In this document: positions 8,488-15,985 of the stretch, piece after piece
Layout: the number at the start of each line of letters is the position of its first letter
How positions within the stretch are numbered: the first letter of the stretch is position 1
Assembly: GCF_030341905.1 (NCBI RefSeq)
Contig: NZ_JATAAF010000004.1
Span: forward strand, 129,001-193,000
Reading direction: 5' to 3'
DNA: 64,000 nucleotides
Source of the DNA: Porticoccus sp. W117
GTDB taxonomy: Bacteria > Pseudomonadota > Gammaproteobacteria > Pseudomonadales > Porticoccaceae
Notes under the pieces: generated by a model
Database searches by the model: none
Seen by the model: only the letters and a program-made list of their open reading frames with translations
Told to the model about the DNA's origin: nothing
Translations under genes and position numbers: made by a program

Positions 8488-8543
8488 GGCAATGCTGTAG
8501 GTCGACCTTTAAAACCCGTCACAGTAATCAAGGTTAGAAAGAA

Positions 8544-9950
8544 ATGAAAAAACACTGCAAAGTCCTGGTTATCGGCGCTGGCCCCGGCGGTTATGTGGCC
8601 GCCATTCGCGCCGGTCAGTTGGGGCTGGACACCATTATTGTGGAATCGGGCAACCCAGGCGGCACTTGCCTGAATGTGGGCTGCATTCCCTCCAAGGCAA
8701 TGATTCATGCCGCCACTCGCTTTGAAGAACTCAGCAAGCACGCAGACGGCGCCCATATGGGCATTTCCATCGCCAGCCAGCCGCAGCTGGATATGGCTGG
8801 CGTGGTGGAATGGAAAGACGGTATTGTCAGCAAACTCACCAATGGCATCGGTCAGTTGCTGAAAAAAGCCAAGGTGGAGCGGGTTCAGGGCTGGGCAAAA
8901 TTCCGCGATGGCAAAACCTGTGACGTCGAGACTGCAGACGGCGTGATCACCATTTCTGCCGAACATGTGATTCTGGCCAACGGCTCCACATCCACAGAAC
9001 TGCCCTTTATGCCCTACGGCGGCAATGTGATTTCTTCTACTGAAGCGCTGCAACTGACCGAAGTGCCAGAAAACCTGGTGGTGGTCGGCGCTGGCTATAT
9101 CGGCTTGGAAATGGGCATGGCCATGCGCAAGCTGGGCGCCAACGTAACCTTTGTGGAAGCGCTGGATCGCATTCTGCCCATCTACGACAAGGAGATGACC
9201 CGCCCCATCGAAATGTGGCTGAAAAAGCACAAGGTGGTTGTGAACCTGCAGGCGAAAGCCAAAGGCGTGGTTGAAAAAGACGGCAGCACCTGGCTGCAAT
9301 ACGTCGATAAAGACGGCAACGACCAGGAAATTCTCGCCAACAAAGTTCTGGTCACCGTGGGCCGCAAACCCAATACCCAGGGCTGGGGTTTGGAAAATAT
9401 GTGCGTGGACATGGACGGCCCTTTTGTGAAAGTGGACAACCAGTGCCGCACGTCCATGGCTCATGTGTGGGCTATTGGTGATCTGGTGGGCGAGCCACTG
9501 TTGGCTCACAAAGCCTCTGCTCAGGGGGAAATGGTGACGGAATTGATCGCTGGCCAGCGCCGGGTGTTCGACCCGGTGGCGATTCCGGCGGTGTGTTTTA
9601 CCGAACCGGAAATTTGCGGTGTTGGTTTAACACCAGATGAAGCCAAAGCCGAAGGTATTGATGTTATTACCGGCAAATTCCCCTTTGCTGCCAGTGGCCG
9701 CGCCTTGGCCATGGATGCCGGCAGCGATGGCGGTTTTGTGCGCGTTACTGCGCGCAAAGACAACCATGTGATTGTCGGCATTCACGCTGTGGGTGCCCAT
9801 GTATCCGAGCTGTCTGGCGAGTTTGCCTTGGCGTTGGAAATGGGCGCGCGCCTGGAAGATATCGCCGGCACCATCCATGTTCACCCAACTCTGACTGAAG
9901 GGTCTTTTGAGGCAGCGCTGGCGACGCTGGGGCATGCGATTCATATATAA
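8544..9950 (+). CDS. lpdA: Dihydrolipoyl dehydrogenase (E3)
   Basis: A 468-residue FAD-dependent flavoprotein that reoxidises the E2 lipoyl groups and reduces NAD. The FAD-binding GxGxxG is at residues 11-16 (GAGPGG). The redox disulfide is C42/C47 in GGTCLNVGCIPSK, the NAD-binding GAGYIGLEMG lies near 178, and the C-terminal HVHPTLTEG holds the active-site His and Glu. It is separated from E2 by 203 bases carrying a REP-like hairpin, yet is the natural last gene of the operon and is followed by a strong terminator. Probably the complex-specific E3 (LpdV type); it could also serve other 2-oxoacid complexes. Confidence 0.95.
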   Translation: MKKHCKVLVIGAGPGGYVAAIRAGQLGLDTIIVESGNPGGTCLNVGCIPSKAMIHAATRFEELSKHADGAHMGISIASQPQLDMAGVVEWKDGIVSKLTNGIGQLLKKAKVERVQGWAKFRDGKTCDVETADGVITISAEHVILANGSTSTELPFMPYGGNVISSTEALQLTEVPENLVVVGAGYIGLEMGMAMRKLGANVTFVEALDRILPIYDKEMTRPIEMWLKKHKVVVNLQAKAKGVVEKDGSTWLQYVDKDGNDQEILANKVLVTVGRKPNTQGWGLENMCVDMDGPFVKVDNQCRTSMAHVWAIGDLVGEPLLAHKASAQGEMVTELIAGQRRVFDPVAIPAVCFTEPEICGVGLTPDEAKAEGIDVITGKFPFAASGRALAMDAGSDGGFVRVTARKDNHVIVGIHAVGAHVSELSGEFALALEMGARLEDIAGTIHVHPTLTEGSFEAALATLGHAIHI

Positions 9951-9993
9951 GCTGCGGGCGTCGGGCTACTGGCTGCGAGCAGCTTGTGCCAAA

Positions 9994-10028
9994 TAAAAAA
10001 CCGAGCCTTGTTGCAAGACTCGGTTTTT
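9994..10028. terminator. Rho-independent terminator after the dehydrogenase operon
   Basis: AACCGAGCCTTG pairs with CAAGACTCGGTT (one mismatch) around TTG. The arms are flanked by an A-run on the left and a run of seven T on the right, so it can work in both directions. It is 44 bases after the E3 stop and also lies after the minus-strand gene at 10148-10759. Confidence 0.88.
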
Positions 10029-10038
10029 TTGGTTTGTC

Positions 10039-10110
10039 GTCATTCTGAGCGCAGCGAAGAATCTCGTACTTTGGTGAAGCACAGAGATCCTTCGCTGCGC
10101 TCAGGATGAC
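10039..10110. repeat. REP-like hairpin (GTCATTCTGAGCG type)
   Basis: The left arm, GTCATTCTGAGCGCAGCGAA with its extension, is the near-perfect inverted complement of 10084-10110, with about 18 bases in the loop. It belongs to the same family as 8404-8487 and 10876-10942. Flanking sequence carries decayed GCCCGNAGC-type short repeats (9953-9985, 10118-10150). Confidence 0.8.
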
Positions 10111-10147
10111 AAATTCGCTCGGGCTGCACGATGCTCGTAGCCCGAAG

Positions 10148-10759
10148 CTAGCGGCTGCTCTTCGCCGCTTTAATCAACTCCTCCGCCGACAGCCGGGTAC
10201 GGTAGTCCGCATTGACGTAGCTGTATGCCACTTTGCCGTTTTTAAGAATAAACACCGCTGGCACTGGCAGTTGGTGGTGCTTTTCGCCGGAGGCGTTTTC
10301 CAGCATGGTGACGATCCGCGGGCCGCGGCTGGCGTATTCTTTGGCGGCATTAAAGGCAATGCCGAAAGCGCGGGCGGCGTCGCCTTTGCTGTCAGACAGC
10401 AGTTGATATTTGAGTTCCTCTCCCTCTGTGGTCTTCTTCAAGCCTTCCGCTTTGTCCGGGCTGATGCCGACAATCTGGTAGCCCATATCCAACAACTCCT
10501 GCTGAATACCCTGCAACTCCTTCAAATGGCGGTTGCAGTAGGGGCACCAGCCGCCGCGGTAGAAAACTGCAATGGTGGGTTTGTCTGCCAGTGCAGTGAC
10601 CGTAACCGGCTCGCCGTCCAGATTGCTCAGGGTGGCCGCGGGAATAGCTGCCCCCACTGACAGCGGATTGATCTGGGCGGATGATTCGGCAACCGAAGCC
10701 GCCATGCCTTGTGTGGCAAATAACAGAGTGGAAATCAATAAAGCGCTAAACCGTTTCAT
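10148..10759 (-). CDS. Secreted peroxiredoxin-like protein (AhpC/TSA fold)
   Basis: A 203-residue thiol-oxidoreductase with a signal peptide (MKRFSALLISTLLFATQGMA, cleavage near 20-21), hence periplasmic. The thioredoxin-like fold starts near 35, and the redox motif is C72-P-Y-C75 in FYRGGWCPYCN, typical of the peroxiredoxin-like subgroup. Further family features are VGISPDKAEGLKKT, LLSDSKGDAARAFGI and PAVFILKNGKVAY. Substrate is unknown; reduction of peroxides or disulfide exchange is likely. It is monocistronic and surrounded by REP-like hairpins. Confidence 0.87.
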   Translation of the reverse strand: MKRFSALLISTLLFATQGMAASVAESSAQINPLSVGAAIPAATLSNLDGEPVTVTALADKPTIAVFYRGGWCPYCNRHLKELQGIQQELLDMGYQIVGISPDKAEGLKKTTEGEELKYQLLSDSKGDAARAFGIAFNAAKEYASRGPRIVTMLENASGEKHHQLPVPAVFILKNGKVAYSYVNADYRTRLSAEELIKAAKSSR

Positions 10760-10875
10760 AAAAGTGCTCCCTCAAAGTAGAAATCCAGTGTATGACAACC
10801 AGCGGACGAATTTGCTCCGCCCAAAGTAAAAATGTGTGAAGTTATTATTGGCTACGAGCAGTTTGGCAGAATTTT

Positions 10876-10942
10876 GTCATTCTGAGCGCAGCGAAGAATC
10901 TCAGTGCCAAGATGCAGTACGGGATCCTTCGCTCAGGATGAC
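10876..10942. repeat. REP-like hairpin (GTCATTCTGAGCG type), second copy
   Basis: GTCATTCTGAGCGCAGCGAA (10876 on) pairs with the block ending CTCAGGATGAC at 10942. This copy has lost a few bases in the right arm compared with 10039-10110. It sits between the peroxiredoxin-like gene and the Lrp-type regulator. Confidence 0.75.
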
Positions 10943-10987
10943 GATTTGGCTCGGACTGCTCGCAGCCAGTAGCCCGCCGCCCGAGGC

Positions 10988-11443
10988 TTACAAATGATTC
11001 AACGGCAGCTCGGTAGTGTGTTTAATAGTTTCCATCACAAAGCTGGAACTGACGTCGAACAGGTCGGCCTTGATCAGTTCTTGATAGAGGTTGTCAAAGC
11101 CCGCCATATCCGTGACCACGGCGCGCACCAGGTAATCCAGCTCGCCGCTCATGCGGTACACCTCAAGGACTTCGGCGATGCCGCTGACCACGCGGCGAAA
11201 TTCCTGCAGCCACTCCTGATTGTGCTGATTGGTACGCACAGAGATAAACACCGAAAGGGACAAGTTGAGCTTTTCCTGGTCGAGCAGGGCGACTCGGGAC
11301 TTCACAACTCCTTCACTTTCCAGCTTTTGAATGCGTCGCCAACAGGCGGTTTTCGACAGGGAGATACGATCGGCAATTTCTGCTACAGACAGGGTGGCGT
11401 CCCGCTGCAGAGTTTCCAGAATAGCTTTGTCAAACTTGTCCAT
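10988..11443 (-). CDS. Lrp/AsnC family transcriptional regulator
   Basis: A 151-residue regulator: N-terminal winged helix-turn-helix (about 1-60, MDKFDKAILETLQRDATLSV, ADRISLSKTACWRRIQKLES) and C-terminal ligand-binding RAM domain (about 65-145, VFISVRTNQHNQEWLQEF, GIAEVLEVYRMSGELDYLVR). I chose ATG 11443 because it gives the exact family N-terminus; the open frame upstream to 11545 is not family-like. It is divergent from a cysteine-desulfurase-like gene at 11774 and the shared intergenic region contains a perfect match to the enterobacterial Lrp consensus. I infer that it controls that gene and itself, probably in response to an amino acid such as cysteine. Confidence 0.93.
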   Translation of the reverse strand: MDKFDKAILETLQRDATLSVAEIADRISLSKTACWRRIQKLESEGVVKSRVALLDQEKLNLSLSVFISVRTNQHNQEWLQEFRRVVSGIAEVLEVYRMSGELDYLVRAVVTDMAGFDNLYQELIKADLFDVSSSFVMETIKHTTELPLNHL

Positions 11444-11483
11444 AGTCAGTGGCCCGCTTTCGGGGGAGGGTGAATTTGTTTTT

Positions 11484-11501
11484 AATAAAACCGGTTTTAT
11501 T
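11484..11501. promoter_or_regulatory. 18-bp perfect palindrome, candidate operator
   Basis: AATAAAACCGGTTTTATT reads the same on both strands. It lies 41 bases upstream of the Lrp-type gene start, where an autoregulatory operator would be expected. It differs from the Lrp consensus, so the bound protein is unknown. Confidence 0.45.
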
Positions 11502-11651
11502 GAAACAGGGTTGCATATTCTGCCTGAAAACCCCGTGCAAATCACTCTGAATTTGATGGCGGTTTTCTGTCCTCAAAAACCCTTACCTTTTGGGAGGATT
11601 TTTCTTCAAATATCCACTATGAAATATTATTTTCTTTTAATGAAAAAAATA

Positions 11652-11666
11652 TAGCATATTATTCTA
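11652..11666. promoter_or_regulatory. Lrp box in the divergent promoter region
   Basis: TAGCATATTATTCTA matches all 15 positions of the Escherichia coli Lrp consensus YAGHAWATTWTDCTR as I remember it, and is nearly palindromic. It is 107 bases upstream of the PLP-enzyme start, inside an AT-rich stretch (11600-11680) with similar half sites. Adjacent to a divergent Lrp-family gene, it is a credible regulator binding site. Confidence 0.65.
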
Positions 11667-11773
11667 ATAAATTACGCTGGTTGCGGTAATTGGCAACGAA
11701 ATTTCAGGTTTGTTGCACTAAAATCGTTTAACTCATTTTTCCTGTTCGTTTTCTACTTTTGGGATACTGGCAC

Positions 11774-13447
11774 ATGCAACAGCTGATCGAATCAATTAAC
11801 CAGGCGGTTATTGGCGAACGCCAACAGATTGAAACCTCTTTCGGAACCAAGCCTCTGGTTTACGCCGATTACACAGCCTCTGGTCGTTCACTGGATTTTA
11901 TTGAGAATTTTATCCAGCAACGAGTGTTGCCCTATTACGCCAATACCCATACGGAAACGTCCTACACCGGCATGCAGACTACTCTGCTGCGCGAGCAGGC
12001 GCGCACCATTATCCGGGATTGTTTGAACGGCACCGATGATGACCTGGTGATTTTTTCCGGCCCCGGCGCCACCGCAGCGGTGAACAAGCTGATCGATATT
12101 CTCAATATGCGCCTGCCCGCCGATCTCAACGACAAGCACCAGCTGCTGGCACAGATTCCCCAGGAACAGCGCCCGGTGGTATTTATCGGCCCCTACGAGC
12201 ACCACTCCAACGAGTTGCCCTGGCGCGAGACCATCGCTGACGTAGTGACTATCCCTCTGAAAGGTAGCGGCGCCATGGATCTGGATGCTCTGGATAGCGC
12301 CCTGCAAGAGTACAGTGATCGTCCCCTGAAGATTGGCAGCTTTTCTGCCGCCTCCAACGTCACCGGCCTGAAAACCGATGTTGACGGAGTAGCCCGCCTG
12401 CTGCATAAGCACGGTGCCTTGTCCTTCTGGGATTATGCGGCGGCTTCTCCCTACGTTGGCATCGACATGAATGTGGACGACGGTGCCCACAAAGATGCGG
12501 TATTTATTTCCCCTCACAAGTTTATCGGTGGCCCCGGCACGCCGGGCATTCTGGTGGTGAAAAAGTCGATTATCTCCAACCGTGTGCCCGCCATTGTTGG
12601 TGGCGGTACGGTGAAATACGTGACCCCGGAAGACCACCTCTACACAGACGACTTGGAGCGTCGTGAAGAGGGTGGCACCCCGGCAGTGGTGGAATCCATT
12701 CGTGCCGGGCTGGTATTTCAGCTGCAGGCCGCAGTGGGCACCGATGAAATCGAACGTCGCGAGCACGATTTTGTCACCCGCGCCATCGCTCGCTGGCGCA
12801 ACCATCCCAATATTGACATTCTCGGTTGTGAGGATGCGGATCGGCTGTCCATTATTTCCCTGCAGCTCACCCGCAACGGCAAATACCTGCATTATGGTTT
12901 TGTGGTGGCACTGCTTAACGACCTGTTTGGTATCCAGTCCCGCGGTGGTTGCTCCTGCGCCGGCCCTTACGGCCACGAGCTGCTGGGTATGGATATGGAG
13001 TACAGCAAGGCGCTGGAAGCAGAAATGAATAAAGGCTTGATGGTGATTCGCCCCGGCTGGGTTCGCATGAACTTCAATTACTTTATTGACGAAGAAACCT
13101 TCGAATACCTGGTGCGTGCTGTGGAACTGGTGGCAGAGCACGGCTACAAATTGATGCCGTACTACCGCTTTGATGAAAGCCATGGCGTGTGGTTGTACCA
13201 GAATCGCCGCATGCCAATTTCCGTTAGCCTGGAAGACATCAGCTACCAGAGCGGTGAGTTTTCTATTGCTGCAAATCCCCTTGGCAAAGAGGAGGAGCCA
13301 CTGGGGCACTTCCTCTCCATGGCAGAGCAAGAGCTGCAGAAAGTTGCCCGGGACGGTGAAACCTACACGCTGGAGCTGCCAGAGAGCGCGGAAAAGTTGC
13401 GCTGGTTTGCTCTGCCCCAGGATGAGCTTGAAGCGGCCACGGCTTAG
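11774..13447 (+). CDS. Aminotransferase class V-fold PLP enzyme, cysteine desulfurase-like
   Basis: A 557-residue fold-type I PLP enzyme. The N-terminal part has LVYADYTASGRSLDFIE and VIFSGPGATAAVNKL. The PLP lysine is K249 in SPHKFIGGPGTPG. A conserved Cys occurs in SRGGCSCAGPYGHELLG, the place of the sulfur-accepting Cys of cysteine desulfurases. It is about 150 residues longer than NifS/SufS because of a C-terminal extension (from about 400). ATG 11774 gives the family start; the TTG at 11759 lacks support. It is divergent from an Lrp regulator and upstream of a sulfite-type exporter and a persulfide dioxygenase, so I infer a role in cysteine or sulfur-amino-acid breakdown. Its TAG stop lies inside the end of a MITE. 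Confidence 0.85.
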   Translation: MQQLIESINQAVIGERQQIETSFGTKPLVYADYTASGRSLDFIENFIQQRVLPYYANTHTETSYTGMQTTLLREQARTIIRDCLNGTDDDLVIFSGPGATAAVNKLIDILNMRLPADLNDKHQLLAQIPQEQRPVVFIGPYEHHSNELPWRETIADVVTIPLKGSGAMDLDALDSALQEYSDRPLKIGSFSAASNVTGLKTDVDGVARLLHKHGALSFWDYAAASPYVGIDMNVDDGAHKDAVFISPHKFIGGPGTPGILVVKKSIISNRVPAIVGGGTVKYVTPEDHLYTDDLERREEGGTPAVVESIRAGLVFQLQAAVGTDEIERREHDFVTRAIARWRNHPNIDILGCEDADRLSIISLQLTRNGKYLHYGFVVALLNDLFGIQSRGGCSCAGPYGHELLGMDMEYSKALEAEMNKGLMVIRPGWVRMNFNYFIDEETFEYLVRAVELVAEHGYKLMPYYRFDESHGVWLYQNRRMPISVSLEDISYQSGEFSIAANPLGKEEEPLGHFLSMAEQELQKVARDGETYTLELPESAEKLRWFALPQDELEAATA

Positions 13448-13715
13448 GGCCTGTTGACACTAATTGAATCGCCACTGTTGTGGCTAAAAAATCGCCAATC
13501 AAGGCGCGAGGAGAGTAGTTTGGTCATTCCAAATGAGCGACGAGCAACACCGAGTGGCGCTTTTTTAGCCGCAACCCGAAGGGCTGGGGCCATTTTCTCG
13601 CCCAGCTGCGTTATCAGTCGCTTATGTAGAATGACTACACAGCACTCCTTCTGCCTTGTTGGGCAAAAAAATGGCTCCCAGCAGTGATGGTTCAATTAGT
13701 GTCAACAGGCCCTAA
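13444..13715. mobile_element. MITE copy 1 with 25-bp terminal inverted repeats
   Basis: TTAGGGCCTGTTGACACTAA plus five bases at 13444-13468 is a perfect inverted complement of 13691-13715. The 272-bp element has no transposase. Its interior matches, in the other orientation, the element at 61142-61447, including GCTGTGTAGTCATTCTACAT and the area around it. Open frames inside it are not genes. The element's first bases provide the stop codon of the PLP enzyme, and it separates that gene from the TauE gene 17 bases beyond. Confidence 0.9.
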
Positions 13716-13732
13716 CTAAGTCGGGCTGCCAG

Positions 13733-14512
13733 GTGGAAGCGTTAGTCGGCAGTGTCGTCGGCCTGGTACTGGGTCTGACCGGAGCGGGCGGGGCCATTTT
13801 TGCCGTGCCGCTGTTTATGCTGCTGTTGAATTACAGCCCCAGCTACGCCGCCGGTATTTCTCTGGGGGTGGTGGGTTTCAGTGCGCTGATTGGTGTACTG
13901 GGCCGCTTGCGCCACAAGGTAATTTGCTGGCGCAGTGCCGGAGTGATGGTGGTTGGCGGAGCCCTGTTTGCCCCCGTTGGCCGCTGGTTGGCCGCCCAGC
14001 TGAACGAACGTCTGATCACCGTGAGTTTTTCCCTGCTGGCGCTTTATGTGGCCATTAACATGGTGAAAAAAGCGCGCGCCACAAAACAGCAACAGGCTTT
14101 GGAGCAGGACGCCGAGCAGCCATCAGATGCTCAACGGCAAAGCCCTGGCCGCTTTTGGTTATTGCCACTCTGTGGTGCAGCCACCGGCCTGCTTTCCGGG
14201 ATTTTTGGTGTTGGCGGCGGGTTTTTGATTGTGCCGGTTTTGACGTTAGTGGTGGGGCTGGATATCAAGCGCTCCATTGCCACATCGTTGCTGGTGATCA
14301 GTGTGATCAGTGCGGCGGGCTTTCTGTCCCACCTGTGGTTGCAACCGGCCCAGGATTGGCATGGTTTGCTGCCACTGGCCATTGGTGCGGTTGCCGGCAT
14401 GGCAGTGGGAACCTTTCTGGTGCGCCGTATTTCCAGTGGCAACCTGCAAGAGATATTTGCCGCCTGCGTTGTTGGCCTGGTGTCAGTGACGCTGGTGAGA
14501 GAATTTATTTAA
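13733..14512 (+). CDS. TauE/SafE family sulfite or sulfur-compound exporter
   Basis: A 259-residue inner-membrane permease. It shows the internal duplication typical of TauE/SafE: GLVLGLTGAGGAIFAVPLF near the N-terminus and GLLSGIFGVGGGFLIVPVL near residue 155, each followed by hydrophobic helices, for about eight membrane segments. TauE-type proteins export sulfite or sulfoacetate. The next gene, 28 bases on, is an ETHE1-like dioxygenase that produces sulfite, which supports sulfite export. The GTG start at 13733 is only 17 bases after the MITE, so its original promoter or coupling to the PLP gene may have been changed by the insertion. Confidence 0.88.
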   Translation: MEALVGSVVGLVLGLTGAGGAIFAVPLFMLLLNYSPSYAAGISLGVVGFSALIGVLGRLRHKVICWRSAGVMVVGGALFAPVGRWLAAQLNERLITVSFSLLALYVAINMVKKARATKQQQALEQDAEQPSDAQRQSPGRFWLLPLCGAATGLLSGIFGVGGGFLIVPVLTLVVGLDIKRSIATSLLVISVISAAGFLSHLWLQPAQDWHGLLPLAIGAVAGMAVGTFLVRRISSGNLQEIFAACVVGLVSVTLVREFI

Positions 14513-14540
14513 TACAAAATACCCAAGGTAGACAGTCGTT

Positions 14541-15233
14541 ATGATACTTCGCCAACTTTTCGATTATTCCTCTTACACATACACCTACCTGATTGGCGAT
14601 GGTGGCAAGGCACTGTTGATCGACCCGGTACTGGAAAACATCGATCAATACCTGCGCCTGTTACAGCAGCTCGACCTCACTCTGGAAAGTACCCTGGAAA
14701 CCCACGTCCATGCAGACCACGTAACTGCCGCTGGCAAGCTGCGGGAAATGACAGGTTGCACGGTTATTCAGGGCCAGAAGTCCGCCGCCAAAGGCGTAGA
14801 CCGCACAGTGCATGACGGTGACGTGGTTGAGGTTGGCGACCTGCAATTGAAAGTACTCTACACCCCCGGCCACACCGACGACTCGTACTGTTTCTTGTTG
14901 CAGCAAGGCGGCCAGAACTACCTGTTTACCGGTGATACCCTGTTTATTCGCGGCACCGGCCGTACCGACTTCCAGCACGGCGATTCCCGTGCTCACTACG
15001 ACAGCATCTTTAACAAGCTGCTCACTCTGCCTGAGGACACTCTGGTATACCCCGGCCACGACTATAACGGTATGACGGTTAGCACCATCGGCGAGGAAAA
15101 GCGCTTTAACCCCCGCCTGCAGGTGGCCGATGCCCAGGCCTACGCGGATATTATGGACAACCTCAACCTGCCCAACCCCAAATTGATTGACATTGCGGTG
15201 CCCGCCAATATCGCCTTGGGATTGAGCGAATAA
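14541..15233 (+). CDS. MBL-fold persulfide dioxygenase, ETHE1-like
   Basis: A 230-residue metallo-beta-lactamase-fold enzyme of the ETHE1 type, which oxidises glutathione persulfide to sulfite with one non-haem iron. The metal motif is H55-V-H57-A-D59-H60 (THVHADH). Further ligands lie in YTPGHTDDSY and FTGDTLFIRGTGRTDFQHGD, the latter characteristic of ETHE1-like enzymes, and in VYPGHDYNG. It follows the TauE-type exporter and is probably co-transcribed: one makes sulfite, the other exports it. The subgroup is clear; the in vivo substrate is inferred. Confidence 0.9.
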   Translation: MILRQLFDYSSYTYTYLIGDGGKALLIDPVLENIDQYLRLLQQLDLTLESTLETHVHADHVTAAGKLREMTGCTVIQGQKSAAKGVDRTVHDGDVVEVGDLQLKVLYTPGHTDDSYCFLLQQGGQNYLFTGDTLFIRGTGRTDFQHGDSRAHYDSIFNKLLTLPEDTLVYPGHDYNGMTVSTIGEEKRFNPRLQVADAQAYADIMDNLNLPNPKLIDIAVPANIALGLSE

Positions 15234-15324
15234 CTCAACGCTGTACTGCACTATCGATCAGGCCGGGATTCCTCCATCCCGGCCAGCCATAGCTACTTCC
15301 GAATAAAATCTGGCTTCCTTTTGT

Positions 15325-15350
15325 AGGGGAATTGCCGCTTAATACGTGTC
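15325..15350 (+). promoter_or_regulatory. Candidate ECF promoter of the sigma/FecR pair
   Basis: AGGGG (15325-15329), 13 bases, then TACGTGTC (15343-15350), ending 44 bases before the sigma factor ATG. The identical arrangement with the same 13-base gap occurs upstream of the matching TonB receptor (17201-17226). Shared spacing and sequence suggest -35/-10-like elements recognised by the sigma factor encoded here, that is, autoregulation. Confidence 0.55.
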
Positions 15351-15394
15351 TACTCTCTAAGTGGCCCTCTCTAACGGAGAAAAAGCTGGCGTTT

Positions 15395-15985
15395 ATGGCC
15401 CAAACCAAAAGCAAAGTCATCGACCTGAATCAGCGGAAGGATAGCCGCCGCCGTTCCCTGGAAAAACTGTTTCAGGAGGATGGTCGTATTTTGCGCGGTT
15501 ACCTGTTTAAACGTCTGCGTAATGAAGCCGAAGTAGAGGATGTGGCCCAAGAGGTGTTCGCCAAACTGGCGCGTATGCCGGATTTGGATCAGCGTATCTC
15601 CCAGGGCAAAAACCGCAACTTTCTGATCACCATTGCCAATAACCTGGTGGTGGATATGGAGCGCAAACGGGCCACCCGGCGCAGCTATCAGGACGAACAG
15701 CGCAACCAATCCGGTTACCTGGTGTATGAATTGAGCCCAGAGGTTGAGGTCGTGGCCAATGAAGAACTGTCGTTGCTGAAAACGGCAATTATGAAGCTCA
15801 AGCCCACTTGGCGCCGTGCTTTTACCATGAGCCGTTTTCACAATATGACCTACCGTGAAATATCTGAGGAAATGGGTGTTGGCGTCAAGCAAGTGGAAAA
15901 ATACATAACCAACGCGTTAATGGAGTTACGCAAGGCGGTGTACGGCCGCCGTGTATCACTGCGAGGAAAAAGTGATGGTAAGTAA
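15395..15985 (+). CDS. ECF-type RNA polymerase sigma factor (FecI-like)
   Basis: A 196-residue sigma factor. Region 2 is at about 25-90 (LEKLFQEDGRILRGYLFKRL, EVEDVAQEVFAKLARM, NFLITIANNLVVDMERKRA) and region 4 at about 130-185 (MKLKPTWRRAFTMSRFHNMT, YREISEEMGVGVKQVEKYI). It belongs to a different branch from the other two sigma factors here. ATG 15395 (MAQTKSKVIDL) is chosen; the frame extends to a TTG at 15332, upstream of the probable -10 element, so that start is unlikely. Its end overlaps the FecR start by 11 bases, so translation is coupled. Confidence 0.92.
   Translation: MAQTKSKVIDLNQRKDSRRRSLEKLFQEDGRILRGYLFKRLRNEAEVEDVAQEVFAKLARMPDLDQRISQGKNRNFLITIANNLVVDMERKRATRRSYQDEQRNQSGYLVYELSPEVEVVANEELSLLKTAIMKLKPTWRRAFTMSRFHNMTYREISEEMGVGVKQVEKYITNALMELRKAVYGRRVSLRGKSDGK

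Noticed and set aside
11888-13330. 480-codon open frame antisense to the PLP enzyme
   Set aside because: The plus-strand gene has a clear family, PLP lysine and length; the antisense product is low-information (His/Gln/Val-rich).
13444-13695. Open frames within the MITE
   Set aside because: They exist because the element's inverted ends lack stops; the translations contain no domain and the element is non-coding in both copies.
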